15,598 nt of DNA from Shewanella sp. (GTDB taxonomy: Bacteria; Pseudomonadota; Gammaproteobacteria; Enterobacterales; Shewanellaceae): assembly GCA_004195335.1 (NCBI GenBank), contig SDWK01000419.1:1-15598 (forward strand). Direction: 5' to 3'. Below are positions 7,129 to 14,956 of this stretch, in pieces. The first letter of the stretch is position 1. Each line of letters opens with the position of its first letter. Under the pieces are notes generated by a model, which searched no databases, was not told the DNA's origin, and saw only the letters and a program-made list of their open reading frames with translations. The position numbers and the translations under genes were made by a program.

Positions 7129-7248
7129 ATGAGTCAGCCTTTTAAAGATCCGTTTAACGTTTTTTATTTTATTGGTTTTATTCTAGTTTTGTTATTACCG
7201 ACCTTGCCCGCTACCTTATCTTGGTTAAAACTGACCGATTTACTCTAA
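7129..7248 (+). CDS. Predicted 39-residue single-pass membrane microprotein
   Basis: This short frame is not assigned to any family I recognise. It encodes 39 residues: a short hydrophilic start (MSQPFKDPFN), one hydrophobic segment (about residues 11-33) rich in Phe, Leu, Val and Pro (FIGFILVLLLPTLPATL), and a short tail SWLKLTDLL. A purine-rich GAGAGTGG (7117-7124) lies 4 bases before the ATG, and a perfect FNR box lies further upstream, which supports it being a real gene. The size and topology resemble small subunits of respiratory oxidases or transporters (for example CydX-sized proteins), but no specific motif links it to any of them. It could instead be a chance frame in a 566-base gap. 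Confidence 0.5.
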   Translation: MSQPFKDPFNVFYFIGFILVLLLPTLPATLSWLKLTDLL

Positions 7249-7593
7249 GTCTAATATCGTGTTAACTCCGGTTTATCAGGATCCCATTGTCAAGGATGAC
7301 AAAGCGTTCCTGTCTCGTACCACTTCAAATAGGATTGGCTTGTTGTAACGGAGCATTTGTGTTCACTGAGAAGAGAGATTCATTTAAATTAGCTGTCGTT
7401 GTCCCTGCCATCATATCAAATCTAAAAATCATCTAACCTCAAAGTCTCAACGTGTTATCTCTCTTGGAATGTTATGAAAAAGGAGAATACAACTTCAGTT
7501 GGAGATCTGCTACTTCACATTGTCTCTTGAGGGTATTCACCTATGAAGCATTCGGGTATTATGGTTCTTCATTAGCGTTTGTTGAGGAATAAA
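7249..7593. other. 345-bp intergenic region before ybaN
   Basis: No convincing gene is seen. Two very short GTG-started frames (29 codons at 7259-7348; 25 codons at 7359-7436) have no recognisable product. A 9-base inverted repeat (AAGAGAGAT, 7371-7379; ATCTCTCTT, 7457-7465) is separated by 77 bases. There is no T-run terminator. The region may hold the ybaN promoter or an unrecognised small RNA. Confidence 0.4.
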
Positions 7594-7962
7594 ATGGCGT
7601 TGAAGCGTGGGGTATATTTAATTTGTGGATTGTGCAGTTTAGCCTTAGGTTTACTTGGGATCCCTCTGCCAATCTTACCAACCGTTCCCTTTATTCTTTT
7701 GGCCGCTTTCTGCTTCGCTCGGTCGAGTGACAGGTTACATCGATGGTTAATGGAACATCCCTTATTTTCTGATGCGTTAAGCCAGTGGCAAAATGAACGT
7801 GCGATTCGAAAAGGGCTAAAAAGAAAAGCGTATATTGTTAGTGGGCTAAGTTTTGCGCTGAGCATTGCAATAGTACCGCTTGTTTGGGTTAAATTTATGC
7901 TGCTTTTCTTTGCGCTAGGCCTGGGGTTATATCTCAGAAATATCCCGGAGTTAGAAGATTGA
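7594..7962 (+). CDS. ybaN: YbaN-like inner-membrane protein (DUF454)
   Basis: This 122-residue DUF454 protein matches E. coli YbaN, a small inner-membrane protein of unknown function. Two or three hydrophobic segments are visible: GVYLICGLCSLALGLLGIPL near the N-terminus, then LPTVPFILLAAFCFARSS, and a C-terminal pair around LSIAIVPLVWVKFMLLFFALGLGLYL. The family-typical PILPTVPF and FARSS...WL..HP motifs are present. The ATG at 7594 is chosen because GAGGAA lies 4 bases before it; an in-frame TTG at 7579 would place that ribosome-binding site inside the gene. The position just before apt is the same as in E. coli (ybaN-apt-dnaX), which supports the assignment. Confidence 0.87.
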   Translation: MALKRGVYLICGLCSLALGLLGIPLPILPTVPFILLAAFCFARSSDRLHRWLMEHPLFSDALSQWQNERAIRKGLKRKAYIVSGLSFALSIAIVPLVWVKFMLLFFALGLGLYLRNIPELED

Positions 7963-8038
7963 TGTAGTGGGGAAAACATCTTGTATGTGATTTTATCTCA
8001 GGGCAAATCTCTTTATGAACCTTGCCAATATTTAGCCA

Positions 8039-8044
8039 TATAAT
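8039..8044 (+). promoter_or_regulatory. Possible -10 element of the apt promoter
   Basis: A perfect TATAAT lies 136 bases before the apt ATG. The -35 region is weak (TGAACC at 17-bp spacing, 3 of 6 matches). A short palindrome AAAGT-GTG-ACTTT (8050-8062) covers the expected transcription start and could bind a regulator. Confidence 0.4.
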
Positions 8045-8110
8045 TTGTCAAAGTGTGACTTTATCCCTCCATTTCTGTTGGTATTCGCCACACGGTGTGT
8101 TGCAACTCAT

Positions 8111-8144
8111 GGTAAAGCGGCTTAAGCTTTACCCCGATTTTTTT
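8111..8144 (+). terminator. Terminator-like hairpin in the apt leader
   Basis: A perfect 8-bp stem (GGTAAAGC / GCTTTACC) with a 7-base loop is followed four bases later by a run of seven T. It ends 35 bases before the apt start codon. It may simply end the ybaN transcript, but if apt is transcribed from the TATAAT at 8039-8044 it lies inside the apt leader and could act as an attenuator. Confidence 0.6.
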
Positions 8145-8179
8145 ACAAGTCGGCTCTATAGAGCGGGCGAAACCAAAAG

Positions 8180-8734
8180 ATGATATCGATGAATAACGAC
8201 ACCTTAGCTGTGATTAAACAGAGCATAAAAACCATTCCAGATTATCCGAAGCCTGGGATCCTTTTTCGAGATGTGACAAGCTTGCTTGAAGATCCGATCG
8301 CTTATAAAGCAACCATGGAGCTTTTGGTAGAGAAGTATAAGGACCAAGGTTTCACTAAGGTTGTTGGCACTGAGGCTCGTGGTTTTCTATTTGGTGCGCC
8401 CTTAGCCCTAGAGCTGGGTCTGGGTTTTGTTCCTGTCCGTAAACCGGGTAAGTTGCCTCGTAAAACGATTTCAGAAAGCTATGAGCTTGAATACGGGCAT
8501 GATGTATTAGAGATCCATGTTGATGCGATCAATGAAAATGATAAAGTGCTCGTTATCGACGATCTACTTGCGACTGGTGGCACAATTGAAGCTACGGTTA
8601 AATTGATCAGAAATTTAGGTGGTAAAGTTAACCACGCAGCGTTTGTTATCTCTTTACCTGATCTCGGTGGAGAGAAACGTCTTCACGCGATGGACCTTGA
8701 AATCGTCAAGCTGTGTGAGTTCGACGGCGAATAA
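8180..8734 (+). CDS. apt: Adenine phosphoribosyltransferase
   Basis: Apt salvages adenine by joining it to PRPP to give AMP and pyrophosphate in the cytoplasm. The 184-residue protein has the type I phosphoribosyltransferase PRPP-binding motif [13 protein letters not shown] (about 123-134). It also has the Apt-specific segments [11 protein letters not shown] (26-36), [15 protein letters not shown] (62-76) and VRKPGKLPR (86-94, the hood/adenine region), and the C-terminal [10 protein letters not shown] second in-frame ATG at 8189 would give 181 residues; neither start has a strong ribosome-binding site, so the start is uncertain by three codons. dnaX follows, as in E. coli and other gammaproteobacteria. 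A hairpin-plus-T-run lies just upstream of the gene. Confidence 0.95.
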   Translation: MISMNNDTLAVIKQSIKTIPDYPKPGILFRDVTSLLEDPIAYKATMELLVEKYKDQGFTKVVGTEARGFLFGAPLALELGLGFVPVRKPGKLPRKTISESYELEYGHDVLEIHVDAINENDKVLVIDDLLATGGTIEATVKLIRNLGGKVNHAAFVISLPDLGGEKRLHAMDLEIVKLCEFDGE

Positions 8735-8843
8735 TCATCCGTAAAAATGTTCCTCGGTAGCGAGTTTTTGCATGGCATGTTATTGTGCCACTATCCGAGG
8801 AGCATGCTCCCGAAATTGATAAAGTGACACTTTGGGGAGTTCC

Positions 8844-9821
8844 ATGTCATATCAGGTGTTGGCCAGAAAATGGCGCCCTGCTACATTCGAGCAAATGGTC
8901 GGCCAGTCGCATGTTTTACATGCTCTAACCAATGCTCTTTCTCAGCAAAGATTACATCATGCCTATCTCTTTTCCGGTACCCGTGGTGTAGGAAAAACAA
9001 GTTTAGCGCGTCTATTTGCAAAAGGGCTCAATTGTGAGAAGGGAATAACGGCTTCTCCATGCGGTCAATGTTCAAGTTGTATCGAGATCTCTGAGGGACG
9101 ATTTGTTGACCTCATTGAAGTCGATGCGGCCTCGAGAACAAAAGTCGATGATACCCGTGAACTGTTAGATAACGTTCAGTACCGACCTAGTCGAGGACGT
9201 TACAAGGTTTACCTTATCGATGAAGTTCACATGCTTTCCAGGAGCAGTTTTAATGCCCTGCTAAAGACACTCGAAGAACCTCCAGAACATGTTAAGTTCT
9301 TGCTCGCGACCACAGATCCACAGAGACTTCCTGTCACTGTGTTGTCTCGTTGTCTGCAATTTAACTTGAAGAGCTTAACGCTGGAAGAGATTGAGCAGCA
9401 GTTAGCCCACGTACTTTCTCAAGAGCAATTGAGTTTTGAACCACAAGCACTGAAGTTATTAGCTAAATCAGCCAATGGCAGTATGCGCGATGGACTCAGT
9501 CTGACGGATCAAGCAATTGCCTTTGGTGCGGGTCAAGTTAAGCTGACTCAAGTACAAACCATGCTGGGCAGTATCGATGAGCATCACGTTATTACCTTGC
9601 TTAATGCTTTGATTCAAGGTGACATTGAAAATCTGATGCAGGTGACGGCGAAGGTTCTCTCCTTTGGTGCTGACCCACAGGAAGTGCTTCGTAGTTTACT
9701 TGAGTTATTGCACCAAATTACCCTGAGCCAGTTTGCGCCGGCCGCCGCTCAACTGTCCATTTACAGTGAACAGATCACCGCCTTTGCAGAGCAGATAAGC
9801 CCCGAACAGATCCAACTTTAA
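8844..9821 (+). CDS. dnaX: dnaX, 5' part (DNA polymerase III tau/gamma), cut by an in-frame stop
   Basis: DnaX is the AAA+ motor of the clamp loader that places the beta clamp on DNA. This part encodes 325 residues: Walker A GTRGVGKT (45-52), the four zinc cysteines (C64, C73, C76, C79), Walker B LIDEVH (124-129), sensor 1 TTD, and the SRC arginine finger (R169), followed by domain II and most of domain III. It ends at TAA (9819-9821) where the family has a conserved Tyr (IQL-Y-YQLLL, as in E. coli), and the same frame continues immediately as the 3' part. One base change from TAT or TAC explains the stop. The ATG at 8844 follows GGGGAG by 4 bases; the in-frame TTG at 8832 is rejected. As dnaX is essential, a sequence error is likely; otherwise this is a nonsense allele or a readthrough site. 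The repaired gene spans 8844-11687. Confidence 0.9.
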   Translation: MSYQVLARKWRPATFEQMVGQSHVLHALTNALSQQRLHHAYLFSGTRGVGKTSLARLFAKGLNCEKGITASPCGQCSSCIEISEGRFVDLIEVDAASRTKVDDTRELLDNVQYRPSRGRYKVYLIDEVHMLSRSSFNALLKTLEEPPEHVKFLLATTDPQRLPVTVLSRCLQFNLKSLTLEEIEQQLAHVLSQEQLSFEPQALKLLAKSANGSMRDGLSLTDQAIAFGAGQVKLTQVQTMLGSIDEHHVITLLNALIQGDIENLMQVTAKVLSFGADPQEVLRSLLELLHQITLSQFAPAAAQLSIYSEQITAFAEQISPEQIQL

Positions 9822-11687
9822 TATCAATTGTTATTGACGGGGCGCAAAGACCTTCCCCATGCACCGGATCCTAAGTCCGGGCTCGAGATGGCCTTGTTAA
9901 GAGCCGTAACTTTTGTGCCTGAAGTGCCGGTGAAACGCTGGTTGGTAGCCGATCCTGCAACGATTTCCATTCCTGAAGCGAAGCCTGCATCTCAGCTTGA
10001 ATCAGATCATGCCGATATCAGCTCTTCAGAGAGCCTGCGACGCGTAAGTTCACCAACCGAGAGTCTCTCGGTGGCGAGTCATTCAATCGAGCAGTCTGCA
10101 GCAGATAGCTTGGAAGTAACGCAAGCATCTACCACTGATGATTCAGACTTACTCAACAGCTTAAACAGTGAACAAGCCCTGATTCTGAGCCAAGCTTCGA
10201 GTCAGGGGATGGAGCAGAGTGTCGCCCTAGTACCGCCACTCAAAGCTGTTACTGCCCAAGGTTTAGCATCAGAAGCGCCTAACAGTATTGAGACTGAATC
10301 TGTTGAAGCTGAGCCAGTCAAAGCAGAGTCTGTTGTGGTCGAGGCTAGCACTGCAAATACAGAAGTGAACGGTATCGAGCCGCAACCGCAGTTGGTTGAG
10401 TCCTCTGTTGCAGACAGTCAATCAGATAGTATCAGGGGCACAGAGCCTCAGATGGCACCGGAAAGTGTGTCTGAGCAGAGTGTCTCAGAGTTAAGCATGC
10501 CTGAGACGAGAGTAACGTCGACCGATTCAATGCCTGATGAATATTACGCCGCTCAAGATGCACAAATTGGTGCTTATGATGATGAACCGATGTCGATGGA
10601 TGAGTACCTTCCTTTCGACTCTTTAGCCAAAGGAAGTCCCAGTGCAACCGATAATGAGTCGGATAGGGGCAATCACAGCGTGGCGACATCACCCGCTCCG
10701 AGTGGCGCTGAAGATGATATTTTAAATGCCGTTCTGGCTGCCCGAGATTCATTGCTGACAGAATTGGTTGAGAGTGAGCCCAAGGAGAGTGGTGGAAAAA
10801 AGCCTGAAGCGGAACGCCAAAGCTTTGTGCCGCCGACTCGAAAACCGGCTCTTAGCGAGCCAGATGAGACAAGTTCTGTCGATAATGGTCAGCAAGATCT
10901 AAGTGACCAGCTTGATACCCAGGATAGCAAGGTTACCGATAGTCAGATTGAAGACCGGCCTCCATGGGAGGAGCAAGAGTCGTCTGTTTCATTAAATGGT
11001 GACGCATCAAAAGTTGAAAAGAAGTTTTCAGCTACGGGACATGATGATGCAGCCGAAGGGGAGGAGAGTCACCTTGAGCAAGAGGGGGAGACTCAACTCC
11101 AAACACAGAACCAACCTCAAACTCAAAGTCATAGTTCAACAGTTGTCTTGAATCACAATGAGGCACCGGTTCGTGCTGAATCGATGTCCGTTCAAGCCGT
11201 TGTGTTAAATGATGGTGAGGTTACTGGTCACGATATCGATCTTAAATGGTACCGTTTGATGGCGGCGCTCGATGTGGGTGGCCGAGTTAGACAACTCGCG
11301 GTTAATTCAATTTGTCATGACTTTGTTGTTCCAATGTCATTGTTATTGAAGCCGAATCAAAAGCATTTAGCGGCAGATATCGCCATCGTTCAATTAGAAG
11401 AAGCCTTGAGCCGGGCGCTTGGAAACGAAACCAAGGTGGCGATTGAAGTGGGGGTCGACGATGTGCGTGAGACACCATTAGAGATACGTCAGCGCTTTCA
11501 TCGAGAGTTACTTGTTCAGGCCCAACAAGGATTGATGAGTGATAGCAACATCCAATGGTTGATGAGTCAGATGGACGCTGAGTTTGAAAATGATAGTTTA
11601 AGTTATAACCCCGAATTGTTGAGTTTAAAAGGAAATATCATTGAGCTTATCGATAAGTCGAACTTTAAGACGCTAACTGAGTCATAA
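9822..11687 (+). CDS. dnaX: dnaX, 3' part (end of domain III, linker, tau C-terminus)
   Basis: This is the in-frame continuation of dnaX after the TAA. It begins with YQLLLTGRKDLPHAP and GLEMALLRAVTF, the conserved end of clamp-loader domain III. A low-complexity Ser/Glu/Gln-rich linker of roughly 430 residues follows, much longer than in E. coli. The end (from about 11221) is the tau-specific domain that contacts the polymerase alpha subunit (VRQLAVNS, TPLEIRQRFHRELL, SDSNIQWLMSQMDAEF). On its own it has no good start codon (TTG at 9828 lacks a ribosome-binding site), so it is not an independent gene. The full repaired tau would be 947 codons against about 643 in E. coli, with the excess in the linker. 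A -1 frameshift signal at 10782-10833 lies inside the linker. Confidence 0.85.
   Translation, partial: YQLLLTGRKDLPHAPDPKSGLEMALLRAVTFVPEVPVKRWLVADPATISIPEAKPASQLESDHADISSSESLRRVSSPTESLSVASHSIEQSAADSLEVTQASTTDDSDLLNSLNSEQALILSQASSQGMEQSVALVPPLKAVTAQGLASEAPNSIETESVEAEPVKAESVVVEASTANTEVNGIEPQPQLVESSVADSQSDSIRGTEPQMAPESVSEQSVSELSMPETRVTSTDSMPDEYYAAQDAQIGAYDDEPMSMDEYLPFDSLAKGSPSATDNESDRGNHSVATSPAPSGAEDDILNAVLAARDSLLTELVESEPKESGGKKPEAERQSFVPPTRKPALSEPDETSSVDNGQQDLSDQLDTQDSKVTDSQIEDRPPWEEQESSVSLNGDASKVEKKFSATGHDDAAEGEESHLEQEGETQLQTQNQPQTQSHSSTVVLNHNEAPVRAESMSVQAVVLNDGEVTGHDIDLKWYRLMAALDVGGRVRQLAVNSICHDFVVPMSLLLKPNQKHLAADIAIVQLEEALSRALGNETKVAIEVGVDDVRETPLEIRQRFHRELLVQAQQGLMSDSNIQWLMSQMDAEFENDSLSYNPELLSLKGNIIELIDKSNFKTLTES
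10782..10833 (+). promoter_or_regulatory. Programmed -1 frameshift signal for the gamma subunit of DnaX
   Basis: The parts match the E. coli dnaX signal. An SD-like AAGGAG (10782-10787) lies 8 bases upstream of the heptamer A AAA AAG (10796-10802), which is in the right phase (GGA AAA AAG). Six bases later comes a stem-loop: GCGG-(AA)-CGC (10809-10817) pairing with GTGCCGC (10827-10833) around a 9-base loop. A second hairpin GGCTC/GAGCC follows at 10847-10861. After a -1 slip the next codons are GCC and TGA (10805-10807), giving a gamma form of about 654 residues from the ATG at 8844 if the upstream TAA is ignored. Confidence 0.8.
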
Positions 11688-11771
11688 CTTTGTACGACTT
11701 TAATTGATTCTCAGTATTATTTTAGTAAGATGAGCCCACTTTATTCGACCCTTAATTGAAGAGAAATAGAT

Positions 11772-12101
11772 ATGTTTGGAAAAGGCGGTATGGGTAACCT
11801 GATGAAGCAGGCCCAGCAGATGCAAGATAAAATGGCGAAAGTGCAGGAAGAGATCGCACGTATGGAAGTGACCGGTCAATCCGGTGCTGGTCTTGTTAAA
11901 GTGACAATGACAGGTTCTCACAGTGTACGTAAAGTGGATATCGATCCAAGCCTGTTAGCAGACGATAAAGAGATGTTGGAAGATTTGATTGCCGCAGCTT
12001 GTAACGATGCTGCACGTCGTGTAGAAGAAAATCAGAAAGAGAGAATGGCTGAAGTGACTGGAGGCATGCAGTTGCCACCAGGCATGAAGATGCCGTTTTA
12101 A
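11772..12101 (+). CDS. ybaB: YbaB/EbfC nucleoid-associated protein
   Basis: This 109-residue protein belongs to the YbaB/EbfC family of small dimeric DNA-binding proteins associated with the nucleoid. It shows the family pattern: a Met/Gly-rich N-terminus ([18 protein letters not shown]), a long helix ending in [10 protein letters not shown], the central strands [24 protein letters not shown], and a second helix [17 protein letters not shown]. It ends in a Pro/Gly/Met-rich tail ([13 protein letters not shown]). It lies between dnaX and recR and is separated from recR by only 12 bases, the usual gammaproteobacterial arrangement. Co-transcription with recR, and probably dnaX, is inferred. The ATG follows a weak AAGAG ribosome-binding site. 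Confidence 0.95.
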   Translation: MFGKGGMGNLMKQAQQMQDKMAKVQEEIARMEVTGQSGAGLVKVTMTGSHSVRKVDIDPSLLADDKEMLEDLIAAACNDAARRVEENQKERMAEVTGGMQLPPGMKMPF

Positions 12102-12113
12102 TCCGGATAAAAA

Positions 12114-12713
12114 ATGAAATTTAGTCCCCTTGTCGATGAACTGATCCAGTCATTGAAATGTCTCCCTGGAGTGGGTCCTAAGTCTGCACAACGTATGGCG
12201 TTTCAATTATTGGAACGCGATCGTAAGGCTGGGCAAACTCTGGCGCAGGCGTTAGCTGCCGCGATGAGCGATGTAGGGCATTGTCGCTCTTGTCGTACTT
12301 TTACCGAAGAGAAGCATTGCCCTATCTGTGCCAGTAATAAGCGGGGACAGTCTGAGCAGATCTGTGTGGTGGAAACGCCTGCCGATGTGTTGGCTATTGA
12401 AGCCGGAGGTCATTTCAGCGGTCGCTATTTTGTCCTGTTGGGCCACCTGTCACCACTCGATGGTGTTGGGCCTGAAGAGCTGGGTTTATCCCTGCTCGAA
12501 GAGCATCTTTGTTCAGGAGGCGTTTCAGAGCTTATTTTAGCGACTAATCCTACGGTAGAGGGAGATGCCACTGCTCATTATATCGCGGATATGGCGAAAG
12601 TTCACAATGTCTTAGTGAGCCGGATTGCACATGGGGTACCCGTTGGGGGCGAGCTTGAGTACGTGGATAGTACGACACTGGCGCTCTCTTTTAATGGACG
12701 TCTGCCAATTTAG
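12114..12713 (+). CDS. recR: Recombination mediator RecR
   Basis: RecR works with RecO (and RecF) to load RecA on SSB-coated single-stranded gaps. The 199-residue protein has all the family domains: an N-terminal helix-hairpin-helix with [17 protein letters not shown] (about 17-33), a C4 zinc finger (C57, C60, C69, C72), and a Toprim domain from [14 protein letters not shown] (about 83-96) through [14 protein letters not shown]. The C-terminal [20 protein letters not shown] motif is also present. The length is typical. It starts 12 bases after ybaB and ends at a strong terminator, which makes it the last gene of the dnaX-ybaB-recR unit. Confidence 0.96.
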   Translation: MKFSPLVDELIQSLKCLPGVGPKSAQRMAFQLLERDRKAGQTLAQALAAAMSDVGHCRSCRTFTEEKHCPICASNKRGQSEQICVVETPADVLAIEAGGHFSGRYFVLLGHLSPLDGVGPEELGLSLLEEHLCSGGVSELILATNPTVEGDATAHYIADMAKVHNVLVSRIAHGVPVGGELEYVDSTTLALSFNGRLPI

Positions 12714-12763
12714 GTGCAACGTGCATTAACTGTCTCAGTGGCGCTAGCCACCAAAATTGAATT

Positions 12764-12796
12764 CCAGTGTTTGTTATGCAGACACTGGTTTTTTTT
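12764..12796 (+). terminator. Intrinsic terminator after recR
   Basis: A 10-bp stem (CCAGTGTTTG / CAGACACTGG, with one T-G wobble) and a 5-base loop are followed by eight T. A small GTGGC-GCTA-GCCAC hairpin (12738-12751) lies just before it. This separates the dnaX operon from htpG. Confidence 0.93.
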
Positions 12797-12832
12797 AATA
12801 GCGAATTATTAGACTTCTTAACCCCCTTTCCC

Positions 12833-12860
12833 CTTGAAAATCAAAATTCCAGCCCCATCT
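12833..12860 (+). promoter_or_regulatory. Sigma-32 heat-shock promoter of htpG
   Basis: CTTGAAA (12833-12839), a 13-base spacer and CCCCATCT (12853-12860) match the RpoH consensus (CTTGAAA, about 11-16 bases, CCCCATnT) essentially perfectly. Transcription would start near 12866-12868, leaving a leader of about 42 bases before the htpG ATG. Confidence 0.92.
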
Positions 12861-12908
12861 CTATTTGCATAAAGAAAAATGCTTTGTGAAATACAGAAGG
12901 AATAACCC

Positions 12909-14825
12909 ATGTCACAACAAGAAACTCACGGCTTTCAAACTGAAGTCAAGCAACTACTAAACTTGATGATCCACTCTTTGTATTCAAATAAAGAGATTTT
13001 CTTGCGTGAATTGGTCTCTAACGCAGCCGATGCGGCCGATAAGCTTCGCTATGCAGCACTAACTAATGACGCCCTTTATGAAGGTGATGGTGAACTACGC
13101 GTTCGCATTAGCACCAATAAAGAGAAAGGCACAGTAACGATTGAAGATAACGGTATCGGTATGACACGAGACAGTGTTATTGAGCACTTGGGTACCATTG
13201 CAAAGTCAGGCACGGCAGATTTCTTTAAAAACTTATCCGGCGATGAGTCAAAAGATTCACAGCTCATCGGTCAGTTTGGTGTTGGTTTCTACTCTTCATT
13301 TATTGTGGCCGATAAGGTTACCGTTCGTACCCGCGCCGCCGGACATGCTCATGATGAAGCTGTGTTGTGGGAATCTGCGGGTGAAGGTGACTTTACCGTC
13401 GACACCATAGTTAAAGAGACTCGTGGTACTGAGATCGTGCTGCACCTTCGTGAAGAAGAGAAAGAGTTTGCTGACGATTATCGTCTTCGTTCAATCATTA
13501 CTAAATATTCAGATCATATCTCTGTTCCCGTTGAAATGTGGGAAGAGGGAACGCCTGCTGTTGAGGCGACTGAAGAGCAAGAAGCGGTTGCTGCTATCGA
13601 TGGTCAATGGCAGTCAATGAACAAGGCTACTGCACTTTGGACACGAAACAAGAGTGATGTGTCTAAAGAGGAGTATGAAGAGTTCTACAAGCATATCTCC
13701 CATGACTTTACCGATCCGCTACTGTGGAGCCATAACCGAGTAGAAGGCAAACAAGAATACACCAGCTTGCTCTATATTCCTTCGAAGGCACCGTGGGATA
13801 TGTGGAACCGTGATCGCAAACATGGCTTGAAGTTGTTTGTTCAACGTGTATTTGTAATGGATGATGCTGAGCAGTTTATGCCTAGCTATCTTCGTTTCGT
13901 TCAGGGCCTTATCGATTCTAATGATCTGCCGTTAAACGTATCGCGTGAAATTTTACAAGACAACAAGGTCACGACGGCACTTCGCACCGCAGTGACTAAA
14001 CGTGTGCTTGGCATGTTAGAGAAACTGGCTAAGAATGATGCTGAAAAATATCAAACTTTTTGGGCCGAATTTGGCCAGGTACTGAAAGAGGGACCGGCTG
14101 AAGATATGGTGAACAAGGAGCGTATCGCTGCCTTGTTACGTTTTGCATCGACCCATACTCAGGACGCCGCACCTACGGTATCGCTTGCCGATTACATCAG
14201 TCGTATGAAGGAAGGTCAAAGCAAAATTTATTATATCGTTGCTGATAGCCATGAGGCTGCTGCAAACAGCCCGCACTTAGAGCTTCTTCGTAAGAAAGGC
14301 ATCGAAGTTGTATTAATGTCAGAGCGTATCGATGAGTGGTTGATCAACCACCTGACAGACTTTGATGGTAAGCAGCTTCACTCTGTGACTCGCGGCGATC
14401 TTGAGCTTGGTGATCTGGAAGATGCCAGTGAGAAAGAAGCCCAAGAGAAGCTTGAGACTGAGTCTGAAGGCTTAGTGAAACGCATTAAAGATTCGTTAGG
14501 TGAGAAAGTTTCAGCGGTTAAAGTGACAACTCGCCTGACCGATACACCAGCCTGTGTGGTTGCAGGTGAAGGTGAGATGTCTACTCAGATGATTAAGTTG
14601 ATGGAGGCTGCGGGTCAATCTGTTCCTGAAAGCAAACCCACATTTGAAATCAACCCAGAGCATCCACTGGTTTCTCGTCTTAACGATGAGCAAGATGAAG
14701 CGTTATTCGCGCAGTGGAGTGATTTGTTACTTCAGCAAGCACAGCTATCTGAAAAAGGCAGCTTAGCCGACCCATCGGCCTTCATTAAGCTGATGAATGA
14801 GATGCTGTTAGCTAAACTTAAGTAA
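12909..14825 (+). CDS. htpG: Heat-shock chaperone HtpG (bacterial Hsp90)
   Basis: HtpG is the cytoplasmic Hsp90 chaperone, an ATP-driven dimeric clamp. The 638-residue protein shows the GHKL ATPase motifs in the N-domain: E34 and N38 in [18 protein letters not shown]80 with the DNGIGM motif (80-85), and the GQFGVGFYS loop (121-129). The middle domain has the conserved YIPSKAPWD and the NVSREILQ catalytic-loop arginine region. The C-terminal dimerisation domain is complete and ends in [10 protein letters not shown]. The length is normal. An AAGGA ribosome-binding site lies 7 bases before the ATG. It has its own sigma-32 promoter upstream and a terminator downstream, so it forms a single-gene heat-shock unit. 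Confidence 0.98.
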   Translation: MSQQETHGFQTEVKQLLNLMIHSLYSNKEIFLRELVSNAADAADKLRYAALTNDALYEGDGELRVRISTNKEKGTVTIEDNGIGMTRDSVIEHLGTIAKSGTADFFKNLSGDESKDSQLIGQFGVGFYSSFIVADKVTVRTRAAGHAHDEAVLWESAGEGDFTVDTIVKETRGTEIVLHLREEEKEFADDYRLRSIITKYSDHISVPVEMWEEGTPAVEATEEQEAVAAIDGQWQSMNKATALWTRNKSDVSKEEYEEFYKHISHDFTDPLLWSHNRVEGKQEYTSLLYIPSKAPWDMWNRDRKHGLKLFVQRVFVMDDAEQFMPSYLRFVQGLIDSNDLPLNVSREILQDNKVTTALRTAVTKRVLGMLEKLAKNDAEKYQTFWAEFGQVLKEGPAEDMVNKERIAALLRFASTHTQDAAPTVSLADYISRMKEGQSKIYYIVADSHEAAANSPHLELLRKKGIEVVLMSERIDEWLINHLTDFDGKQLHSVTRGDLELGDLEDASEKEAQEKLETESEGLVKRIKDSLGEKVSAVKVTTRLTDTPACVVAGEGEMSTQMIKLMEAAGQSVPESKPTFEINPEHPLVSRLNDEQDEALFAQWSDLLLQQAQLSEKGSLADPSAFIKLMNEMLLAKLK

Positions 14826-14842
14826 CTATAAGCAGTAATATG

Positions 14843-14887
14843 AGGCAGGACGTCTGATACTTAAGAGTAAAAGGTTCTGCCTTTTTT
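14843..14887 (+). terminator. Intrinsic terminator after htpG
   Basis: Arms AGGCAG (14843-14848) and CTGCCT (14877-14882), extended by an AC/GT pair past one mismatch, enclose a loop with its own small TACT/AGTA hairpin. Six T end the structure (14882-14887). Confidence 0.85.
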
Positions 14888-14956
14888 ATACCTGAATAAT
14901 GATGCTTTGAAACATAAGTCATCGTCGTTTATTAAAGGATTATTGCAAGGAGTGTT

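Noticed and set aside
7259..7436. Two tiny GTG-started frames (29 and 25 codons)
   Set aside because: They are too short, have no recognisable product and only weak start contexts; chance frames are the simpler reading.
7572..7979. Minus-strand 135-codon frame opposite ybaN
   Set aside because: It is antisense to a conserved DUF454 gene and shows no recognisable protein features.
10432..10752. Minus-strand 106-codon frame opposite the dnaX linker
   Set aside because: It is a shadow of low-complexity coding sequence with a His/Leu-rich composition and no start signal.
9828..11687. Independent gene starting at TTG 9828
   Set aside because: It lacks a ribosome-binding site, begins in the middle of a conserved DnaX domain, and is in frame with the 5' dnaX part.
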